Shown here: piece after piece, positions 63,987 through 64,000 of the stretch
How the letters are laid out: each line of letters begins with the position of its first letter
Numbering within the stretch: the first letter of the stretch is position 1
Source of the DNA: Candidatus Tisiphia endosymbiont of Nedyus quadrimaculatus
GTDB taxonomy: Bacteria > Pseudomonadota > Alphaproteobacteria > Rickettsiales > Rickettsiaceae
Assembly (NCBI RefSeq): GCF_964059235.1
Contig: NZ_OZ060452.1
Location: 62,001-126,000, forward strand
Reading direction: 5' to 3'
DNA: 64,000 nucleotides
Notes under the pieces: model-generated
What the model saw: the letters and a program-made list of their open reading frames with translations, nothing else
Databases searched by the model: none
Told to the model about the DNA's origin: nothing
Translations under genes and position numbers: made by a program

Positions 63987-64000
63987 ATAAATAACGTACT

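Overview
The window looks like a chromosome segment of a Rickettsiaceae bacterium, an obligate intracellular alphaproteobacterium of the Rickettsia / Ca. Tisiphia / Ca. Megaira type. The grounds are the very AT-rich sequence, the gene families present (hslVU, ubiE, mutM, lpxB, a fused fadB-type gene, multi-copy ProP-like MFS transporters and SpoT-like HD hydrolases), many dispersed palindromic intergenic repeats, one of which sits in frame inside a protein gene, and heavy IS load. I cannot name the species from sequence alone.

Layout. 0-4 kb: a DUF2628 membrane protein and the hslV-hslU-yifB operon. 4-10 kb: two SpoT-like HD hydrolase genes, each running tail to tail into a ProP-like MFS gene; one MFS gene is a remnant next to an IS256-family element. 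10-16 kb: housekeeping genes dacB, zapE, tmk and the fadB-type fusion, the last carrying an in-frame palindromic repeat. 16-28 kb: IS110 remnants, IS256 copy 2, an intact MFS / HD-hydrolase / coiled-coil triad, a large RelE-like + UvrD helicase + ankyrin protein, and a Na+/solute symporter split by IS256 copy 3 with an 8-bp target duplication. 28-38 kb: two paralogous STAND-type NTPase/TPR proteins with signal peptides, in inverted orientation, around a cluster of IS debris, a nucleoside deoxyribosyltransferase-like gene and an XRE regulator. 37.9-51.9 kb: IS21 elements of two subfamilies (A twice, B twice) broken into a podovirus-like structural gene relic, a parDE module, a Rpn-family nuclease, and a tRNA-Ser(GCU) with a serine-recombinase stump abutting it. 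51.9-55 kb: a fourth HD hydrolase, a Sel1-like protein ending in a CaaX box, and a coiled-coil protein. 55-59.4 kb: ubiE/mutM (divergent) and an EcoRII-type restriction-modification pair. 59.4-64 kb: IS256 copy 4, IS21 scraps, then lpxB and a phosphoethanolamine-transferase-like gene.

How it fits together. The housekeeping genes form small tight operons (hslVU-yifB; zapE-tmk-fadB; eptA-like-lpxB). The accessory part is a mosaic in which complete IS elements alone occupy about a quarter of the window (about 16.2 kb). The most notable recurring unit is a triad, coiled-coil gene <-> HD hydrolase -> <- MFS transporter, seen intact once and decayed once, with further HD or HD/MFS copies. It couples a (p)ppGpp-hydrolase-like enzyme with an osmolyte/metabolite transporter through overlapping antisense 3' ends. 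Other features to follow up are the CaaX-tailed protein, the exported STAND/TPR pair, the RelE-helicase-ankyrin fusion, and a three-hairpin repeat whose outer loops are mutually complementary.
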